The notes under the pieces: generated by a model
Told to the model about the DNA's origin: nothing
The model's database searches: none
The model's input: only the letters and a program-made list of their open reading frames with translations
Position numbers and translations under genes: made by a program
Source: Hyphomicrobiales bacterium
Lineage (GTDB): Bacteria; Pseudomonadota; Alphaproteobacteria; Rhizobiales; Beijerinckiaceae
Assembly (NCBI GenBank): GCA_930633525.1
Contig: CAKNFP010000001.1
Location: forward strand, 248,001 to 312,000
Length of the DNA stretch: 64,000 nt
Reading direction: 5' to 3'
In this document: positions 8,956 through 18,203 of the stretch, piece by piece
Position numbering within the stretch: the stretch's first letter is position 1
Layout of the letters: every line of letters starts with the position of its first letter

Positions 8956-9783
8956 TCATCCTTGTGTCCAGACCGGCATGCTACGCGGCGCGAGGCGCTC
9001 CCGGGCAACCCGTGCAAGGAAGGCGAAGTTGCCCCTGAGGTAACGGCGTGCCATGCGACGCGGCTCCAGCAGAAGGCGAAAGACCCATTCACATTGCAGG
9101 CGCCGCACGAGCGCCGGTGCCCGCGGCTTGCTGCCCGATGCGAAATCGAACAGCCCGCCGACCGATATGCCGGCGCGACATCCGGTGGCTGCCAGATGCC
9201 GGCTCATCCAAAGCTCTTGGCGTGGACTCCCCAGCGCCACCAGCACGAGATCAGCGCCCGATGCCGCGATTTCGCCGGCTACACCGGCAGCCTCCTCATC
9301 CGTGAAATAGCCGTGCCGCGTCCCGACATAATGATGTTGCGGGGCGCGCGCCTGAAAGGCTGACAGCACCTTCTCAGCCACGCCCTCGGCGCCGCCCAGC
9401 AGGAAAATGCGGAAGACGCGGCTCGTTGTCTGCAGATACAATGGTACGAAATCGGTGCCGTTCAGGTTGTCCGGGAAGGCTTCCCCATGCAGGACGCGGG
9501 TGGCGATGTCGAGCCCGATGCCATCGTTCAAGACGAGCCCGCGCCGGAAGGCGGCGGCCACATCGGCGTTTTCCCAGCACAGATTGGCGTTATGCGCGTT
9601 GAGAAAAGCCACTTGAAGCGGCTCACCCGCCTGCGCGGAAGCGCAGAGGCGGTCCATCTCTTCGATCATGGAATCGCTTGTGGCGGCGTATACCGGAATT
9701 CCGAAGATCGGCCTGATAGCATTGGCACAGTCGGCGCTGGTTAACGAGCGCTGTCCAGGAATTGTGCAATGCACATGTGCCAT
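8956..9783 (-). CDS. WecG/TagA/CpsF family glycosyltransferase
   Basis: 275-aa GT26-family enzyme; relatives transfer N-acetylmannosaminuronic acid, N-acetylmannosamine or glucose to undecaprenyl-linked acceptors. Family landmarks are NAHNANL, the catalytic-loop motif LNDGIGLDIA, GTDFVP, LGSPRQELW, and the C-terminal VGGLFDFASG followed by PRAP and EWVFRLLLEPRR. The ATG at 9783 (MAHVHC) is preceded by GGAG 9 bases away; the upstream open frame of 56 codons has no such features. It ends 6 bases from the convergent flippase gene. The family call is secure; the sugar is not known. Confidence 0.9.
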   Translation of the reverse strand: MAHVHCTIPGQRSLTSADCANAIRPIFGIPVYAATSDSMIEEMDRLCASAQAGEPLQVAFLNAHNANLCWENADVAAAFRRGLVLNDGIGLDIATRVLHGEAFPDNLNGTDFVPLYLQTTSRVFRIFLLGGAEGVAEKVLSAFQARAPQHHYVGTRHGYFTDEEAAGVAGEIAASGADLVLVALGSPRQELWMSRHLAATGCRAGISVGGLFDFASGSKPRAPALVRRLQCEWVFRLLLEPRRMARRYLRGNFAFLARVARERLAPRSMPVWTQG

Positions 9784-10029
9784 TTTAATACACTCCACAC
9801 GCTTCTGGCGGGTCTCGCTGTTCAGATTGCAAAAGCTGAACCACAAAGCCGCTTTCAGCGCGGGACGACTTCGAGCCAAGCAGGGTTTAGGTTTCAGGCG
9901 GTTGGCATGGTCTCCTTTGATGCTGCGCTTGAACTGGCGCGGCCTTTGCATTTGGTGTCAGCGAAGCGGCGGTTGGTCCCAAGCAAACACACTGTCCGCC
10001 CTCTTATTCTTCCCTGAAGGGGATCTGTT

Positions 10030-10686
10030 ATGTCGCTCGCCACCACAGAAACCGCCGTTTACCAGAACAAGTTCCGCCGCCGCCGCCTGGAGCGTTTTAT
10101 CGGCTTGGTCGATGAAGTGCTCAAGACCAAGCGCAGCTGCCGTGTGCTCGATGTCGGCGGTGGCGTCGCCTACTGGAAGGGGCTCGAGGATCTGTGGAGC
10201 GACCGCCCTCTCCATATCACGCTGATCAACCTGACTGCGGAGCAGGTGCCGGATGGCCGCTTCCTGAGCCTTGCCGGTGACGCCTGCAGCATGCCGGATT
10301 TCGACAACAATGCCTTCGACATCGTCCACTCCAACTCGGTGCTGGAACATGTCGGCAGCTTTGCCAACAAGCGCCGCATGGCCGACGAGATTCAACGCCT
10401 GGCGCCGCGGCATTTCGTGCAGACGCCGAACTTCTGGTTCCCGATTGAGCCGCATTTCCGCACGCCGGCCATTCATTGGCTGCCCGAGCCGCTCCGCGTC
10501 GCCGCTGTGATGCGCCGGAAGCTTGGCTTTTATCCGAAGGCCGAGACGCGTGACCAGGCCTACGAAATTCTGGGCGACGCAAGCCTGCTGGATGTTCGCG
10601 ACATGCAGTCGCTGTTCCCGAACTCGGCGATCGAACGGGAGAAGTTCTACGGGTTCACAAAGTCCCTGGTCGCGGTTCGCGGTTGA
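10030..10686 (+). CDS. Class I SAM-dependent methyltransferase
   Basis: 218-aa Rossmann-fold methyltransferase. Motif I is VLDVGGGVAYW (about residues 38-48), an acidic strand follows, and the post-motif region FDIVHSNSVLEHVG is the usual motif II/III of small-molecule and sugar methyltransferases. Within this locus it may methylate a sugar or cap the growing glycan, but the acceptor cannot be read from the sequence. AAGGGGA lies about 6 bases before the ATG. It is divergent from the WecG-like gene across a 246-base promoter region and convergent with the deacetylase. Confidence 0.85.
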   Translation: MSLATTETAVYQNKFRRRRLERFIGLVDEVLKTKRSCRVLDVGGGVAYWKGLEDLWSDRPLHITLINLTAEQVPDGRFLSLAGDACSMPDFDNNAFDIVHSNSVLEHVGSFANKRRMADEIQRLAPRHFVQTPNFWFPIEPHFRTPAIHWLPEPLRVAAVMRRKLGFYPKAETRDQAYEILGDASLLDVRDMQSLFPNSAIEREKFYGFTKSLVAVRG

Positions 10687-10692
10687 GCACAA

Positions 10693-10723
10693 GAGCCGGC
10701 GGGCGTTCAGCGCCCGGTGGCTC
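10693..10723. terminator. Bidirectional hairpin between convergent genes
   Basis: GAGCC..CGGGCG - TTCAG - CGCCCG..GGCTC forms an imperfect GC-rich stem-loop between the methyltransferase stop at 10686 and the deacetylase stop at 10743. No clear U-run on either side. Confidence 0.45.
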
Positions 10724-10742
10724 CGTTCTATCCGTACGCGGA

Positions 10743-11498
10743 TCAGGCCTGGGGAAGGCCGATCCGCGCGAGGGCTTCCTTCACCGTCACACAGGCAAAG
10801 CCGCGGGCTGCAACGGCCTTGATAACCTCGCCCATGAGTCGGGGCGAGGCGCCGATCCAGCTCGGGGCATCCGTGACGTCATGGGTGTAGAAGATGATCC
10901 AGCCGTTTTTCGCCGCGGCGGTATCAAGGGTTCGCGCCAGTTTTTCCCTGGTGAGCGTCCGGTCGTAGAGCTCGGTCACCCGAAGCATCGCGCGGTCGAT
11001 CCGGCCGGAATTCACGCCTTCATAGACGCTGCGGCAACTCGTGAAGCGGCGCTGCAGATCGAGCTTCCGAGGCAGTGACTGCCGCCCGAAGGGATAGGCG
11101 AAACTCGGCAGGTCGATCGGGCCGCAAATGGCGTTCAGGGCTGCGTGATTGGCGTCGCATTGCGCGGCGAGCTCCGCCGCGCTCAGCTCGTCGACCTTGA
11201 GATGATCGCGGGTATGGCAACCGATTTCGTGCCCGGTTGCGTTGAGGCGGCGGATGTCGTCTGGCGTCGCCAAATTCCAGAACGCGTCACGGGTGCCAAG
11301 AAGGCCGGCGGCGACGTAGAAGGTGCCCTTGATGCCATGGGCGTCGAGAAGGGCCGCGCCCTGCCGAGCGGCTGAATCGGGGATGTCGTCGAAGGTGAAG
11401 CTGACCAGCGGCTGCTGGTTGCGCATCGCCAGGGGCTGCGTGTTGAGATGGCGGCCAGCCTTGCGGGCAAGGCCGCGTATGATGTCGGTCGGCTTCAT
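10743..11498 (-). CDS. Polysaccharide deacetylase (NodB homology)
   Basis: 251-aa carbohydrate esterase family 4 protein, predicted to remove acetyl groups from N-acetylated sugars. The metal and catalytic motifs are FTFDDI (Asp pair), GCHTRDH (the HxxxH metal pair) and AYPFGRQ (motif 3). No signal peptide is evident, so it may act in the cytoplasm or at the membrane on lipid-linked units. Its ATG overlaps the stop codon of the upstream acyltransferase gene (ATGA at 11495-11498), which indicates translational coupling and supports this start over the longer frame. Confidence 0.9.
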   Translation of the reverse strand: MKPTDIIRGLARKAGRHLNTQPLAMRNQQPLVSFTFDDIPDSAARQGAALLDAHGIKGTFYVAAGLLGTRDAFWNLATPDDIRRLNATGHEIGCHTRDHLKVDELSAAELAAQCDANHAALNAICGPIDLPSFAYPFGRQSLPRKLDLQRRFTSCRSVYEGVNSGRIDRAMLRVTELYDRTLTREKLARTLDTAAAKNGWIIFYTHDVTDAPSWIGASPRLMGEVIKAVAARGFACVTVKEALARIGLPQA

Positions 11499-12667
11499 CG
11501 TCTGCCGGCCTCCTCGTTCTTGCTTTTCCGGCCGGCGGACGCGCGCCTGTGCAGCCGTTCGCGCAGCTGGAACGCGGCGCAATAGGCGAGGCCCACGGCC
11601 GTCCGGGGCGACAGCAACGTGGACAAGGGGAACGAGCCGGTTGTCCACGCGTGCTTCCAGCGCTCCGTGCCGCAGCCGAGATCGACCACGGCATCGCCGG
11701 AGCCGCCGAGATGCCGCAGCACCTCCAGAAGAAGCGCGGAGCCTATGGACGTCTTGCCGAAGCGGGCTCGATCAAGGCTCGGCAGGATGTAGTAGAGGTG
11801 ATTGCCGCGGCGGTAGCCGAGATGCGTCGCCGCGAGTTGCCCATCGATCGAGGCGGCCGCGACGGTCCGCAGAGGCTTTGCCTGCGGCCGCCCGGCCAGC
11901 CCCGTGAAAAACGCCCGCTGGCCGGGTAGATCCGTAACATCGAGGCCGATGGTCTCGATGTATTGCGCGCTCTTGTGGCGGAAGGTGAAATCGAGGATGG
12001 CCGGCAGCGCGGCGCAGGGCGGGTCGAAATCGATCGCCACCGCGCTCTGGCGCCGCAGCTTCACGAGTTTGCTGGCGGCCTGGCGCGCCTGTCCGAGGCG
12101 GGCGGGATCCTTGATATAGGCGTCGAGATCCTGTCCCGGCGCGATGAAGGACCCGCGATCGTCGCTGGCGTGAACTCCAAGATGGACCAGTGGGTTCGGC
12201 GTCCCCAGAACTGTGGGCGCAATCTTGCGAAGATCCACCGCATCGACGCGCGGCAAGGCGCCGAGGACAGCGCGCCACAAGCTGCGGAAGGCATCGGCCT
12301 CGAAACGATAGCCGCGACGGATCACCGGGGCGCCGTAGTCGGCGACACCCCCGTCCATGAAGCGCAGGATCCGGGCCCCCCAGCGCGCTTCTCGCGCGAA
12401 GGCAAAACGGCAAATCGCGCCCTCACCATCGCTGATGGTGACCAGTAACCCCTGCGAGCCCCGTGCGGCGCCAATGGTATCGATCCACAGTTCAAGAAAT
12501 TCACGCGCCTGAAAGGCATGAAAATCAAAGAGCGTGTTATCGGTAACCGATGGCCAGCCGATCTCCGCGAGTTGCTCGCCAGCGTGAATCTCGATCAGGA
12601 ATGACGCATGGTGAAGGCGGGAAATCGACAAAGGACAGCAGATCCATCTCTTCGGTGTGAATGGCAA
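11495..12667 (-). CDS. BcsL/CelD-like GNAT acyltransferase
   Basis: 390-aa protein of the CelD/BcsL group, tandem GNAT folds related to FemAB. Recognisable parts are the N-terminal LFDFHAFQAREFL, the central SRL/KLVKLRR-type segment, and the C-terminal acetyl-CoA fold region with AASIDGQLAATHLGYR and YYILPSLD. Such proteins sit in many exopolysaccharide loci and are thought to acylate a sugar or an amino group. It is coupled by ATGA to the deacetylase, so acetyl addition and removal may be balanced by one transcript. The start may lie some codons further in, as the first 20 residues are not conserved-looking. Confidence 0.78.
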   Translation of the reverse strand: MPFTPKRWICCPLSISRLHHASFLIEIHAGEQLAEIGWPSVTDNTLFDFHAFQAREFLELWIDTIGAARGSQGLLVTISDGEGAICRFAFAREARWGARILRFMDGGVADYGAPVIRRGYRFEADAFRSLWRAVLGALPRVDAVDLRKIAPTVLGTPNPLVHLGVHASDDRGSFIAPGQDLDAYIKDPARLGQARQAASKLVKLRRQSAVAIDFDPPCAALPAILDFTFRHKSAQYIETIGLDVTDLPGQRAFFTGLAGRPQAKPLRTVAAASIDGQLAATHLGYRRGNHLYYILPSLDRARFGKTSIGSALLLEVLRHLGGSGDAVVDLGCGTERWKHAWTTGSFPLSTLLSPRTAVGLAYCAAFQLRERLHRRASAGRKSKNEEAGRR

Positions 12668-12754
12668 AAACTGCCTATCAACTCATGGACGCAGCATCTT
12701 CAATAAGACAAGCTCATGATCAGCGCATAATGGGAAATTCGCGTCGCGCCGGTT

Positions 12755-13900
12755 TTACGCCGCGGTGAGGCGGATGCGTCTGACGGATGCTCCGATTGGC
12801 TCGGCGATCCCCAAGAACTCCTCTGCGGAACGATCCGTCATGTGCTGGAGCCCGCGCTCCCGCAATGCATCGCGATCGACCGGCCGTCCCAGTTCGCCCG
12901 CGATGGCGGCCGCCAGGTCGCGCGGTTCACGGGTGGGCACCAGCCTTCCGAAGCGGCCGTTGTCCAGGATTTCCCGGGGGCCATAGGGGCAGTCGGTCGC
13001 AACGACCGGCGTGCCGCAGGCCAGCGCCTCGACCAGCGAATTGCCGAAACCCTCGTAGAGTGAGCTCGATACAGCGAGCTCCGCGCGCTGGAACCAGGCG
13101 AATGGATCACGCGCGTAGCCGGCAAAGGTGATGCGATCACCGAGGCCGAGGCGAGCCGCAAGCCGCTCCAACTGGGGCCGCTCCCGCCCTTCGCCGACGA
13201 TGAACAGCTGCCAGTTGACGTCTCGCGGCATGAAGGCCATGGCGTGGATCAAATCGCGATGGCCCTTCTCCGCGGAAAGGCGCCCCATGGTCACGATGCG
13301 GCCGGCATCGCGTGCGGGCATCGATGCGCAGGCGGTGAGGGACGTCGCGACATCCGGTGTGATGATCGGTTTTGTGCGAAGCACGGAGATCATGGCTTCC
13401 GGGACACCGAACAGATCGATCAGATCCCGGCGCGCGCCTTCGGTCAGCGTAATGACATGGTCGGCCTGACGGTAGAAGCGCGCCATCCGGTAGGCGAGCC
13501 TGTTCTGCATATAGGGATCGCGCTTGATGCCGACCGATGGGACGCCGACCTCACGCAGGATGAGGGCGGGGCGGTGCCGGCGTGCAAGGGAGCGGGCAGC
13601 CAACACGCAGGCGATGTTCAGGCTCGCTTCAGAACTCAGTACCACATCGAGGCGGGCATGGAGGAAGGCTTGCCGCAGCCGCTGAATCGACAGCCGCAAG
13701 CGCGGGGCCAGGGCGATGACGGTGATAGTCTCGTCAAGAAGCGCATGAAGCGGCCCTTCGCTTCGCAAGACGATGACGGTAATTTTCGCGCCCAGTCGCG
13801 CCAGCGCATTCGATAGAAGCACAGCGTCCCGTTGCGCACCACCGCCAGCGAAGCCGCCAATGATGATGCCGATCGATATCTGAGCTGTTTTCTGGTCCAT
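12755..13900 (-). CDS. Glycosyltransferase family 4
   Basis: 381-aa GT-B glycosyltransferase. The N-terminal acceptor loop GGFAGGGAQRDAVLL (about residues 14-28) and the C-terminal EX7E motif EGFGNSLVE followed by ALACGTPVV identify the GT4 clan; VTMGRLSAEKGH opens the donor domain. It should add one sugar of the repeat unit at the cytoplasmic face. AGGAGCA directly before the ATG is a good ribosome site. It is transcribed with, but about 90 bases from, the acyltransferase-deacetylase pair downstream and is divergent from the priming transferase gene. Confidence 0.9.
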   Translation of the reverse strand: MDQKTAQISIGIIIGGFAGGGAQRDAVLLSNALARLGAKITVIVLRSEGPLHALLDETITVIALAPRLRLSIQRLRQAFLHARLDVVLSSEASLNIACVLAARSLARRHRPALILREVGVPSVGIKRDPYMQNRLAYRMARFYRQADHVITLTEGARRDLIDLFGVPEAMISVLRTKPIITPDVATSLTACASMPARDAGRIVTMGRLSAEKGHRDLIHAMAFMPRDVNWQLFIVGEGRERPQLERLAARLGLGDRITFAGYARDPFAWFQRAELAVSSSLYEGFGNSLVEALACGTPVVATDCPYGPREILDNGRFGRLVPTREPRDLAAAIAGELGRPVDRDALRERGLQHMTDRSAEEFLGIAEPIGASVRRIRLTAA

Positions 13901-14311
13901 TGCTCCTATCCGGGAGCGGACATGGAGTGCGATGCTCCTGTCCTCCCCCGGTCCCCCTTCGTCTCTTAACGCGCGAGGAAGCAGCCTTCAACGGTCGAAT
14001 GACGAATGGAGCGTGTCGTCGCGCGCGGTCACACCGCGTCGTTGTGCCATTGTCGCGCGAGGTCCCGTCCTGCTCGTCCCGGAACTAGCCGCCGGATGCG
14101 GAGTGTTAGGATTCGTTAACGATCACCGTCCCGCTTAGGCGCGTTGTCTCGGCGCTCCATTCCGAAAAAGTAAATGAATTCAATGGCCCGACTGACCGCC
14201 CGCACAAGCGGCTACCGCTGGCACGCCATCTGCAATTCAGGTGGCAGAGGACGGTTATTGTTTCAATAAGAGACAAGGCGCTGTCCCTGAGAATTCGTTA
14301 GGTGCAGTGGT
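13901..14311. promoter_or_regulatory. Intergenic promoter region between divergent EPS genes
   Basis: 411 bases between the GT4 gene (minus) and the priming transferase (plus). Reading both strands gave no convincing gene. The stretch 14140-14300 is less GC-rich and probably carries the promoter of the priming transferase. No operator could be identified. Confidence 0.4.
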
Positions 14312-15757
14312 ATGTCCAAGTCAGACATTATTTCGACGCAGGCTGTCTTTTCCAGCGAAGGCACGACCTTCTCGCGGAACGTGTTTTCCGCGGCTGCCTT
14401 CGCGGGAGACATCGCCGTCATTGTCGGCGCGTCCTGGCTGACGGGTGTCGTCTACCATTGGATCGCCTATGGCGATGCTGGCCCGCTGGCGCTCTTTCTC
14501 AATGCGGGCCTTGCAACAGCCGTCCTTTTCGTCGCCTTCGGCATGCTCTCGGGCGCCTATAATCACACGCGCTATCTTTCGTTCCGCTCGCATTTCACAA
14601 GTGTGATGCGCTTGTGGACGCTGGCTTTTCTGTCCGTCGTGCTGCTCCTTTTCGTGCTCAAGACCTCGGAAAACTACTCCCGGGGCGCCTTTCTCCTGCT
14701 CTACGCCGTTTGCCCGCTCGCTCTCCTCGGTGGCCGTTATCTCATGGTCGCCCTGGTCTCCGCCGCCAACAACCGGGGGCTGATCGCCGGTCAGCGTCTC
14801 TATGTGGTTGGCGGTCAGAGTGATATCGCGGCTTTCCTCAAGCGTTACCGGCCGGCTGAATTCGGCGTGAAGGTGGTCGGCACCGCCATCATCGGGCCGC
14901 GCCCGGGCGGGGACACCGTGCAGGACACGCCCGCTAACCTGCGATATGCGGTTGAAAGCGCGCGGCGCCTGAACTCCGACTCGGTGTTCATCGCACTGCC
15001 CTGGTCGGATCTGGCGACCATCGATGAGACGGTCAAGGCGTTCTCCAAGATACCGGCCGAAATCCACCTCAGCCCGGAACGGATTCTCGAGCGCTTCGAG
15101 GATGTGAGCCTAGTGCAACGCGGTCCGCTGTCCAGCCTTCAGCTGGCCCGCCCGCCGCTGGCGCCTTATGAGGTCATTCTCAAGCGTAGCTTCGATATCG
15201 TCGTCGCAAGCCTTGCTCTCATCATGCTGCTCCCGCTGATGCTGCTCGTCGCGGTGCTCGTGCGGCTGGATTCCAAGGGGCCGGCCCTGTTCGTCCAGCG
15301 GCGCTTCGGTTTCAACCAGAAGGAGTTCCGCATCTACAAGTTCCGTACGATGACGACCCAGGACGACGGCGACGTGGTCCGCCAGGCGACCCGCAACGAT
15401 CCGCGCGTGACGCGCATCGGCCGTCTCCTGCGCCGCTGGAATCTCGACGAACTGCCTCAGCTGATCAATGTCCTGCAGGGACATATGTCGATCGTCGGGC
15501 CGCGTCCGCATGCGCTGGCTCACGATCGGGAATACGAGGCGAAGATCGGATCCTACGCGCGGCGCCACAACATGAAGCCCGGAATCACCGGCTGGGCGCA
15601 GGTGAACGGCCATCGCGGCCAGACCGATACCGACTCAAAGATGGAAAAGCGGGTCGAGTTCGATCTCTACTACATCGACAACTGGTCCCTGTGGCTCGAC
15701 ATCAAGATCATGGCGATGACGGTGCTCCACCCCCATTCCTATCGAAACGCCTTCTGA
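14312..15757 (+). CDS. Undecaprenyl-phosphate glucose (hexose-1-P) phosphotransferase, WcaJ-like
   Basis: 481-aa polyprenyl glycosyl-phosphotransferase that starts repeat-unit synthesis by moving hexose-1-phosphate from a UDP-sugar to undecaprenyl phosphate. The N-terminal half has four membrane helices (from about residue 28 to 145) and a CoA-binding-like Rossmann domain (about 165-255). The C-terminal catalytic domain starts with KRSFDIVVASLALI, with a membrane re-entrant helix, then FVQRRFGFN, YKFRTM and the catalytic stretch RRWNLDELPQLINVLQG, SIVGPRPHA. Length and architecture match the WcaJ/PssA long form. It is the natural first enzyme of the locus. A Gal-1-P transferase (WbaP) is a possible alternative. 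Confidence 0.92.
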   Translation: MSKSDIISTQAVFSSEGTTFSRNVFSAAAFAGDIAVIVGASWLTGVVYHWIAYGDAGPLALFLNAGLATAVLFVAFGMLSGAYNHTRYLSFRSHFTSVMRLWTLAFLSVVLLLFVLKTSENYSRGAFLLLYAVCPLALLGGRYLMVALVSAANNRGLIAGQRLYVVGGQSDIAAFLKRYRPAEFGVKVVGTAIIGPRPGGDTVQDTPANLRYAVESARRLNSDSVFIALPWSDLATIDETVKAFSKIPAEIHLSPERILERFEDVSLVQRGPLSSLQLARPPLAPYEVILKRSFDIVVASLALIMLLPLMLLVAVLVRLDSKGPALFVQRRFGFNQKEFRIYKFRTMTTQDDGDVVRQATRNDPRVTRIGRLLRRWNLDELPQLINVLQGHMSIVGPRPHALAHDREYEAKIGSYARRHNMKPGITGWAQVNGHRGQTDTDSKMEKRVEFDLYYIDNWSLWLDIKIMAMTVLHPHSYRNAF

Positions 15758-16021
15758 TGACGGTTCAGCAGTCGTGCGGCGACGGAACGAAGATGCCGCC
15801 CGGCTGCGTTTCCTCCGTTGCGACGGACTAGCGGGGCAACTCGCCGGCTCCGGCGGGCGGGGCGGACACATAAGGCGCGCGAACCGCGGCCACCCCTCAC
15901 GGTGGGAGCCAAGCCTCAGCCCTGACGACAATTTGCGATCCTTTCTTGGGGAAGGCAGGTCCTTTTTAGCGGCGCACGCTTTAGGGTGCGTGCCAGCTGA
16001 AGAGAATGGATTGCGATCGAT

Positions 16022-16606
16022 ATGCTGCATCGGGTGACGGGGTTGGGCGATGTGGGTATCCTGTTGCCGGTCGGCGTGGTCATCACCTTGTTCTGCTGGT
16101 TGGGTGGCCATCGCCGCCTGGCACTCCAGTGGTGCATTCTCCTGATTGCCGGCATGGGGCTGACGGGTGCTGCCAAGCTGGCCTTTCACGTCTGCGGCGA
16201 CGTGCTGACCGGTGATCGCATTCGCAGCCCAAGCGGGCATGTGGCACTCAGCATCATCGTCTATGGCGGGCTGGCGATCAGCCTGTCCGGCGGCCGTTCG
16301 CGCCTCACCAAGGCATTATTCGCCGTGGGAGGCGTGCTGCTCGTTTTCCTGATCGCGTGGAGCCGGGTGCGGCTCGGCTACCACACGCGCTCGGAGGTCC
16401 TCGCCGGCTTTCTGCTGGGCGGGGTCTGTCTTGCGGCGTTCGCCGCCACGTATCGCCAGGAACGGCTCTCGATCGTCAGCTTCGTTCTGGTGGCCGTTGT
16501 TCTGGCGGCGCTGGCCTATCTGCTACGCCAGTTTTCCCTGACACCCGAGCATCATGTGCAGGACCTGGCCGAGCAGATCCAGCAATGGCTCGACGTATGC
16601 CGGTGA
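16022..16606 (+). CDS. PAP2-family membrane phosphatase
   Basis: 194-aa membrane phosphatase with five to six helices. The three phosphatase motifs are visible: a Lys...Arg region (KLAFHVCGD...RIRS), PSGH (about residues 73-76) and SRVRLGYHTRSEVLAG with the catalytic His. Likely substrates are undecaprenyl pyrophosphate released by the polymerase, or another lipid phosphate. It follows the priming transferase by 265 bases on the same strand, which fits a role in lipid-carrier recycling. The start is taken at the ATG preceding the first hydrophobic segment; the ribosome site is weak. Confidence 0.83.
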   Translation: MLHRVTGLGDVGILLPVGVVITLFCWLGGHRRLALQWCILLIAGMGLTGAAKLAFHVCGDVLTGDRIRSPSGHVALSIIVYGGLAISLSGGRSRLTKALFAVGGVLLVFLIAWSRVRLGYHTRSEVLAGFLLGGVCLAAFAATYRQERLSIVSFVLVAVVLAALAYLLRQFSLTPEHHVQDLAEQIQQWLDVCR

Positions 16607-17095
16607 TGGCGGTTATTGGGGGGCCATGACGGTCCGCGGTGTCGCCTCGCTTGTCTGAAGACTCGCGGGAAGATCTGCCGACCTCCGATCCCGCTGCGGT
16701 CCGCTGACGATGGCGTTCTTGGCGATTGCTTATCGCGATCGCTGCGTTTTCTCCTTGCCGCACGCCAGAACCATTCTTTTCGCGGCCCTGCCTGCGTTGA
16801 GCATGGGCCGCGAGCGCGCGGCCTATCACCCGCACAAGAATGCGTGCCGCGGTGTGTTATCGTTGTCCCGGAGATGGGAAAAATGCTTTATATCCCTGTT
16901 GGCTGCGGGATTCGCGGCGGAATAGCGGCTTCATATACCCTGGTAAAGTCTCGCGAGACCTTTCTTTGTTTCAATTTAAAATAACTACAAACTAGTTAGT
17001 GCCGCGTTCGACTTGCAGCATTTCAGTCGCTTTTATGAGTGAATCATATTGCATTTGCGAATGACTCGCTTATAGGTGTAGTTGAGGAATTCGAT
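16607..17095. promoter_or_regulatory. Intergenic region upstream of irr
   Basis: About 490 bases between the PAP2 gene and irr. Open frames here have no family features and shifting composition, so no gene is called. From about 16930 the DNA turns AT-rich, and 17036-17070 holds an imperfect palindrome framed by GAGTGAATCA and TGCGAATGACTC, a possible metal-regulator site before irr. The assignment of a Fur or RirA box is speculative. Confidence 0.35.
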
Positions 17096-17647
17096 ATGTC
17101 AGATCATCTACGCCTTTCCACCGCGCGCGGCGTTCCCGTGCATTCCGAATTGGCCGCGCTGCTCGATAGCCCCATGGCGCCGGTGAAAACCGGTTGTGGC
17201 TTCCACGACGTGCGGGAGATTCTCCGCGCGGCTGGCCTCCGGCCGACACGCCAACGCCTTATGCTTGGCTGGCTCCTGTTTTCGAAGGGGCATCGCCACG
17301 TGACGGCGGAGCTTCTCTACACAGAAGCAACGCGCGCAAAGGCGGCCGTGTCGCTTGCCACGGTCTACAATACGCTTCACCAGTTCACGGAAGCGGGCCT
17401 TCTGCGGCAGTTGGCCGTCGATGGAACGAAAAGCTATTTCGATACGAACGTCTCGGTGCACCACCATTATTTCATCGAAGACGACCAGATCTTGGTCGAT
17501 ATCCCGCACGGGGTGATTTCGGCCAGCGCTCTCGCGGGGCCGCCGCCGGAGGCGCCGGACGGTATGGAACTCGTCGGCGTTGAGCTGATCGTGCGGGTCC
17601 GCCGCAAGGACCGCAAGGCCATGCCACGACACACCGGCGAAGCCTGA
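17096..17647 (+). CDS. irr: Iron response regulator Irr (Fur family)
   Basis: 183-aa Fur-superfamily regulator of the Irr branch, which in Rhizobiales and Rhodobacterales represses or activates iron and haem genes and is itself inactivated by haem. The DNA-binding part contains LRPTRQRLMLGWLLF and VSLATVYNTLHQFTEAGLL; the HHH run within VHHHYFIEDD (about residues 121-130) is the histidine-rich haem/metal site. The N-terminal heme-regulatory motif of Bradyrhizobium Irr (Cys-Pro) is not present: residues 34-35 are Cys-Gly. The ATG at 17096 has GAGG 8 bases upstream and was preferred to the in-frame start 19 codons earlier. Confidence 0.9.
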   Translation: MSDHLRLSTARGVPVHSELAALLDSPMAPVKTGCGFHDVREILRAAGLRPTRQRLMLGWLLFSKGHRHVTAELLYTEATRAKAAVSLATVYNTLHQFTEAGLLRQLAVDGTKSYFDTNVSVHHHYFIEDDQILVDIPHGVISASALAGPPPEAPDGMELVGVELIVRVRRKDRKAMPRHTGEA

Positions 17648-17782
17648 CATCGTCGGACAAAAGTCGGCGGGAGATACCTGCATTGCGCTGGAGGGTAACC
17701 CGCGCATTGCCATCAGCGCTTCATTCATCGCGGCAATCATTCTATACCGGCGCGTCTGACGGTAGAGGAGTGCGATACGGCG

Positions 17783-18184
17783 ATGAAAAAGCCTCTTGTG
17801 ATGCTGGTTGCATTGAAGCTTGGTCTCGGCCTGGCTGCTTCGCCGGTCTTGGCGGACGAAGCCTATGATCGCTGCATGAAGCAAGCGAACGCGACCACAA
17901 TGACGTTCAGTGCCTGTGGCGGTGATTGGCTGAAGCGCGAGGACAGCAAGCTCAACGCAGCATGGAAGCGCGTCTTCGCGCAGGCTGACGGCCAGACCAA
18001 GTCAGATCTGCTTGACGAGCAGCGTGCCTGGATCGCGTTCAAGGACAAGGCTTGCGGCTTCTATGCGAATGGCGATTGGGGAACGGAAGGCCGCGCCATC
18101 CAGTACCCCATGTGTCAGGCAGGCATCATCGCGGCGCGCACGCGTGATATCGACGCGATTGGCAAGTTCCTGGCGCCGAAGTAG
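17783..18184 (+). CDS. LprI-like periplasmic protein (DUF1311)
   Basis: 133-aa secreted protein. A signal peptide (MKKPLVMLVALKLGLGLAASPVLA, cleaved near residue 24) leads into a compact domain with four to five cysteines (YDRCMKQ, SACGGDW, KACGFY, PMCQAG) and the LDEQRAWIAFKD stretch characteristic of lysozyme-inhibitor LprI/DUF1311 proteins. Some relatives inhibit lysozyme in the periplasm; the role here is untested. It stands alone after irr, with GAGGAG about a dozen bases upstream of the start, and ends at a GAGCAT-type hairpin that may serve as terminator. Confidence 0.82.
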   Translation: MKKPLVMLVALKLGLGLAASPVLADEAYDRCMKQANATTMTFSACGGDWLKREDSKLNAAWKRVFAQADGQTKSDLLDEQRAWIAFKDKACGFYANGDWGTEGRAIQYPMCQAGIIAARTRDIDAIGKFLAPK

Positions 18185-18203
18185 CCGCTTTCAAAGCCAC
18201 CTG

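Noticed and set aside
7457..8959. 500-codon minus-strand frame opposite the flippase
   Set aside because: Highly charged, low-complexity translation typical of the reverse of a membrane-protein gene. The plus-strand flippase is well supported.
16616..16984. 122-codon ORF upstream of irr
   Set aside because: No domain, no ribosome site, and amino-acid composition that changes along the frame; better seen as non-coding.
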